Source: Brevinema andersonii
GTDB lineage: Bacteria > Spirochaetota > Brevinematia > Brevinematales > Brevinemataceae
Reading direction: 5' to 3'
NCBI RefSeq assembly: GCF_900112165.1
Contig: NZ_FOKY01000002.1
Coordinates: 101,450-165,449 of the forward strand
DNA: 64,000 nt
Shown here: positions 63,374 to 64,000 of the stretch, piece after piece
How positions within the stretch are numbered: the first letter of the stretch is position 1
Layout of the letters: each line of letters begins with the position of its first letter
Position numbers and translations under genes: made by a program
Notes under the pieces: model-generated
The model's database searches: none
Told to the model about the DNA's origin: nothing
Seen by the model: only the letters and a program-made list of their open reading frames with translations

Positions 63374-63703
63374 ATGCAAATTAATAATTTACAATCTCAA
63401 ATTGCAGTAAGCCATTTACAAAACCATGAATTTTCACAATTGAAAAACAAAGCTCAAAATTCGCAGAAAATAAAAGAAGTAGCCCAAGAATTTGAATCCT
63501 TATTTGTAGAGCAGATGTTTAAGGAAATGAAAAAAACAATCAAAAAAACTGATCTATTTAATGATAACAGTTCTAAAAATGAAATTTTCGATGATATGCT
63601 TATCACAGAATACGCTAAAAATGCTTCAAAAACAGGTAGTTTCGGACTTGCAAAAATGATAGAAGATTCCTTAACTCCTAAAATTCCTGTGCGTTTTTAT
63701 TAA
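63374..63703 (+). CDS. flgJ: Flagellar rod-binding protein (FlgJ N-terminal type)
   Basis: 109 residues, only the rod-binding domain: VAQEFESLFVEQMFKEMKKT, then LFNDNSSKNEIFDDMLITEY and FGLAKMIEDSL. Spirochaetes and others lack the C-terminal muramidase of enterobacterial FlgJ. It caps or guides the assembling rod in the periplasm. GGAGGG lies 7 bases before the ATG. Confidence 0.85.
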   Translation: MQINNLQSQIAVSHLQNHEFSQLKNKAQNSQKIKEVAQEFESLFVEQMFKEMKKTIKKTDLFNDNSSKNEIFDDMLITEYAKNASKTGSFGLAKMIEDSLTPKIPVRFY

Positions 63704-63781
63704 CAAATTCCTCTCACAAACTGGAAAAATAAGCTCACGTTTTGTTGAAAAAGTCGGATGATATATCTATATAAGAGAGAA

Positions 63782-63795
63782 GGGGGGGGGGGGGG
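63782..63795 (+). repeat. Homopolymer of 14 G
   Basis: Fourteen consecutive Gs in a very AT-rich genome, directly before ATG 63797 of the transposase remnant. A tract of this length is prone to slippage. Confidence 0.95.
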
Positions 63796-63796
63796 T

Positions 63797-64000
63797 ATGA
63801 ATATATTATCCGTTTTAGAAAAAATTTCTCCGCAATCAAGTTTTTTGTATTAAAGTATCTGGAAGACTTTGTTGGAATGGAAAGTCTGTTTGTTCTTATT
63901 GGTATTCTTCTCATATTTATATAAACAATAAATATCAATGAGTTTCATTGTGGAGAGTTCCGAAACTGTTTTAGTCACGGTTGAAAGCATCTTTCATGAT
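63797..64000 (+). mobile_element. IS1595-type transposase, 5' part, frameshifted (continues beyond window)
   Basis: Three frames give pieces of one N-terminal zinc-ribbon transposase domain: NILSVLEKISPQSS, then KYLEDF, then LCWNGKSVCSYWYSSHIYIN, then HCGEFRNCFS and LVTVESIFHD. That order matches the IS1595 start (a leucine helix, KYLE..RWNGKPVCPYCGS, then C..C...FS). At least three frame changes lie within 200 bases, so it is dead unless errors are present. The element's ends are not in the window. Confidence 0.55.

Noticed and set aside
1..64000. CRISPR arrays or rRNA genes
   Set aside because: No regularly spaced repeats and no rRNA-like sequence were seen.

Overview
The window reads as a chromosomal segment of an AT-rich spirochaete. 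Two adjacent FlaB-type core flagellins with the short periplasmic-flagellin layout, a rod-binding FlgJ without a muramidase domain, many predicted lipoproteins with loose spirochaetal lipoboxes and an Rnf-like membrane complex all fit that group. A Brevinema/Brevinematales-like organism is my best guess. It is not proven, because no rRNA gene is present and I could not search a database.

Layout. 1-5.2 kb: 3' end of a D-lactate dehydrogenase, tRNA-Arg(GCG), deoC, a lipoprotein NagZ-like hexosaminidase, the threonine-degradation pair tdh-kbl and a DUF302 protein. 5.4-11.7 kb: a flavoprotein without redox cysteines, a MATE exporter, an unknown 488-residue protein, murI and an exported SurA-like protein. 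11.7-17.5 kb: PTS IIA-Lac, HPr, EI, a NagB-NagA fusion, a NagB paralogue that has lost its catalytic residues, and IIA-Glc. 17.5-21.5 kb: recG and two flaB genes. 21.7-28.1 kb: ileS-lspA-coaE, mazG-nusB and a SpoIID-like lipoprotein. 28.1-31.3 kb: a TPR/NHL/VWA secreted protein and two unknowns.

31.3-45.5 kb is a compact (~14 kb) contractile-tail prophage or GTA-like element with Mu-like gene order: Mor-like regulator, S24-type repressor, terminase, portal, capsid, gp36/gp37-like proteins, sheath, tube, tail chaperone with a programmed -1 frameshift, a very short tape-measure candidate, baseplate genes, small membrane protein and amidase endolysin. No integrase, transposase, replication gene, head protease or tail fibre is visible. 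Terminase, portal and at least four other genes are interrupted by single-base indels (three at A8 tracts) and one in-frame TGA, while capsid, sheath, tube, baseplate J and endolysin are intact. The element looks packaging-defective and partly decayed, or dependent on slippage.

45.6-61.1 kb returns to chromosomal genes: an outer-membrane protein behind a consensus promoter, glgB, a ferritin-like protein, a lipoprotein arylsulfotransferase, MoxR, a four-gene reduced Rnf-like operon, a zinc-motif protein with recO, a phosphohexomutase, a decayed Mrr endonuclease, ispG and an orphan HisA-like protein. 61.3-63.3 kb holds five tandem related small lipoproteins, followed by flgJ, a 14-G homopolymer and the broken start of an IS1595-like transposase at the window edge.

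How genes cooperate: NagZ, NagA/NagB and the PTS proteins point to amino-sugar and peptidoglycan recycling under PTS control; tdh-kbl converts threonine to glycine plus acetyl-CoA; ileS-lspA-coaE is a housekeeping operon whose LspA would process the many lipoproteins.
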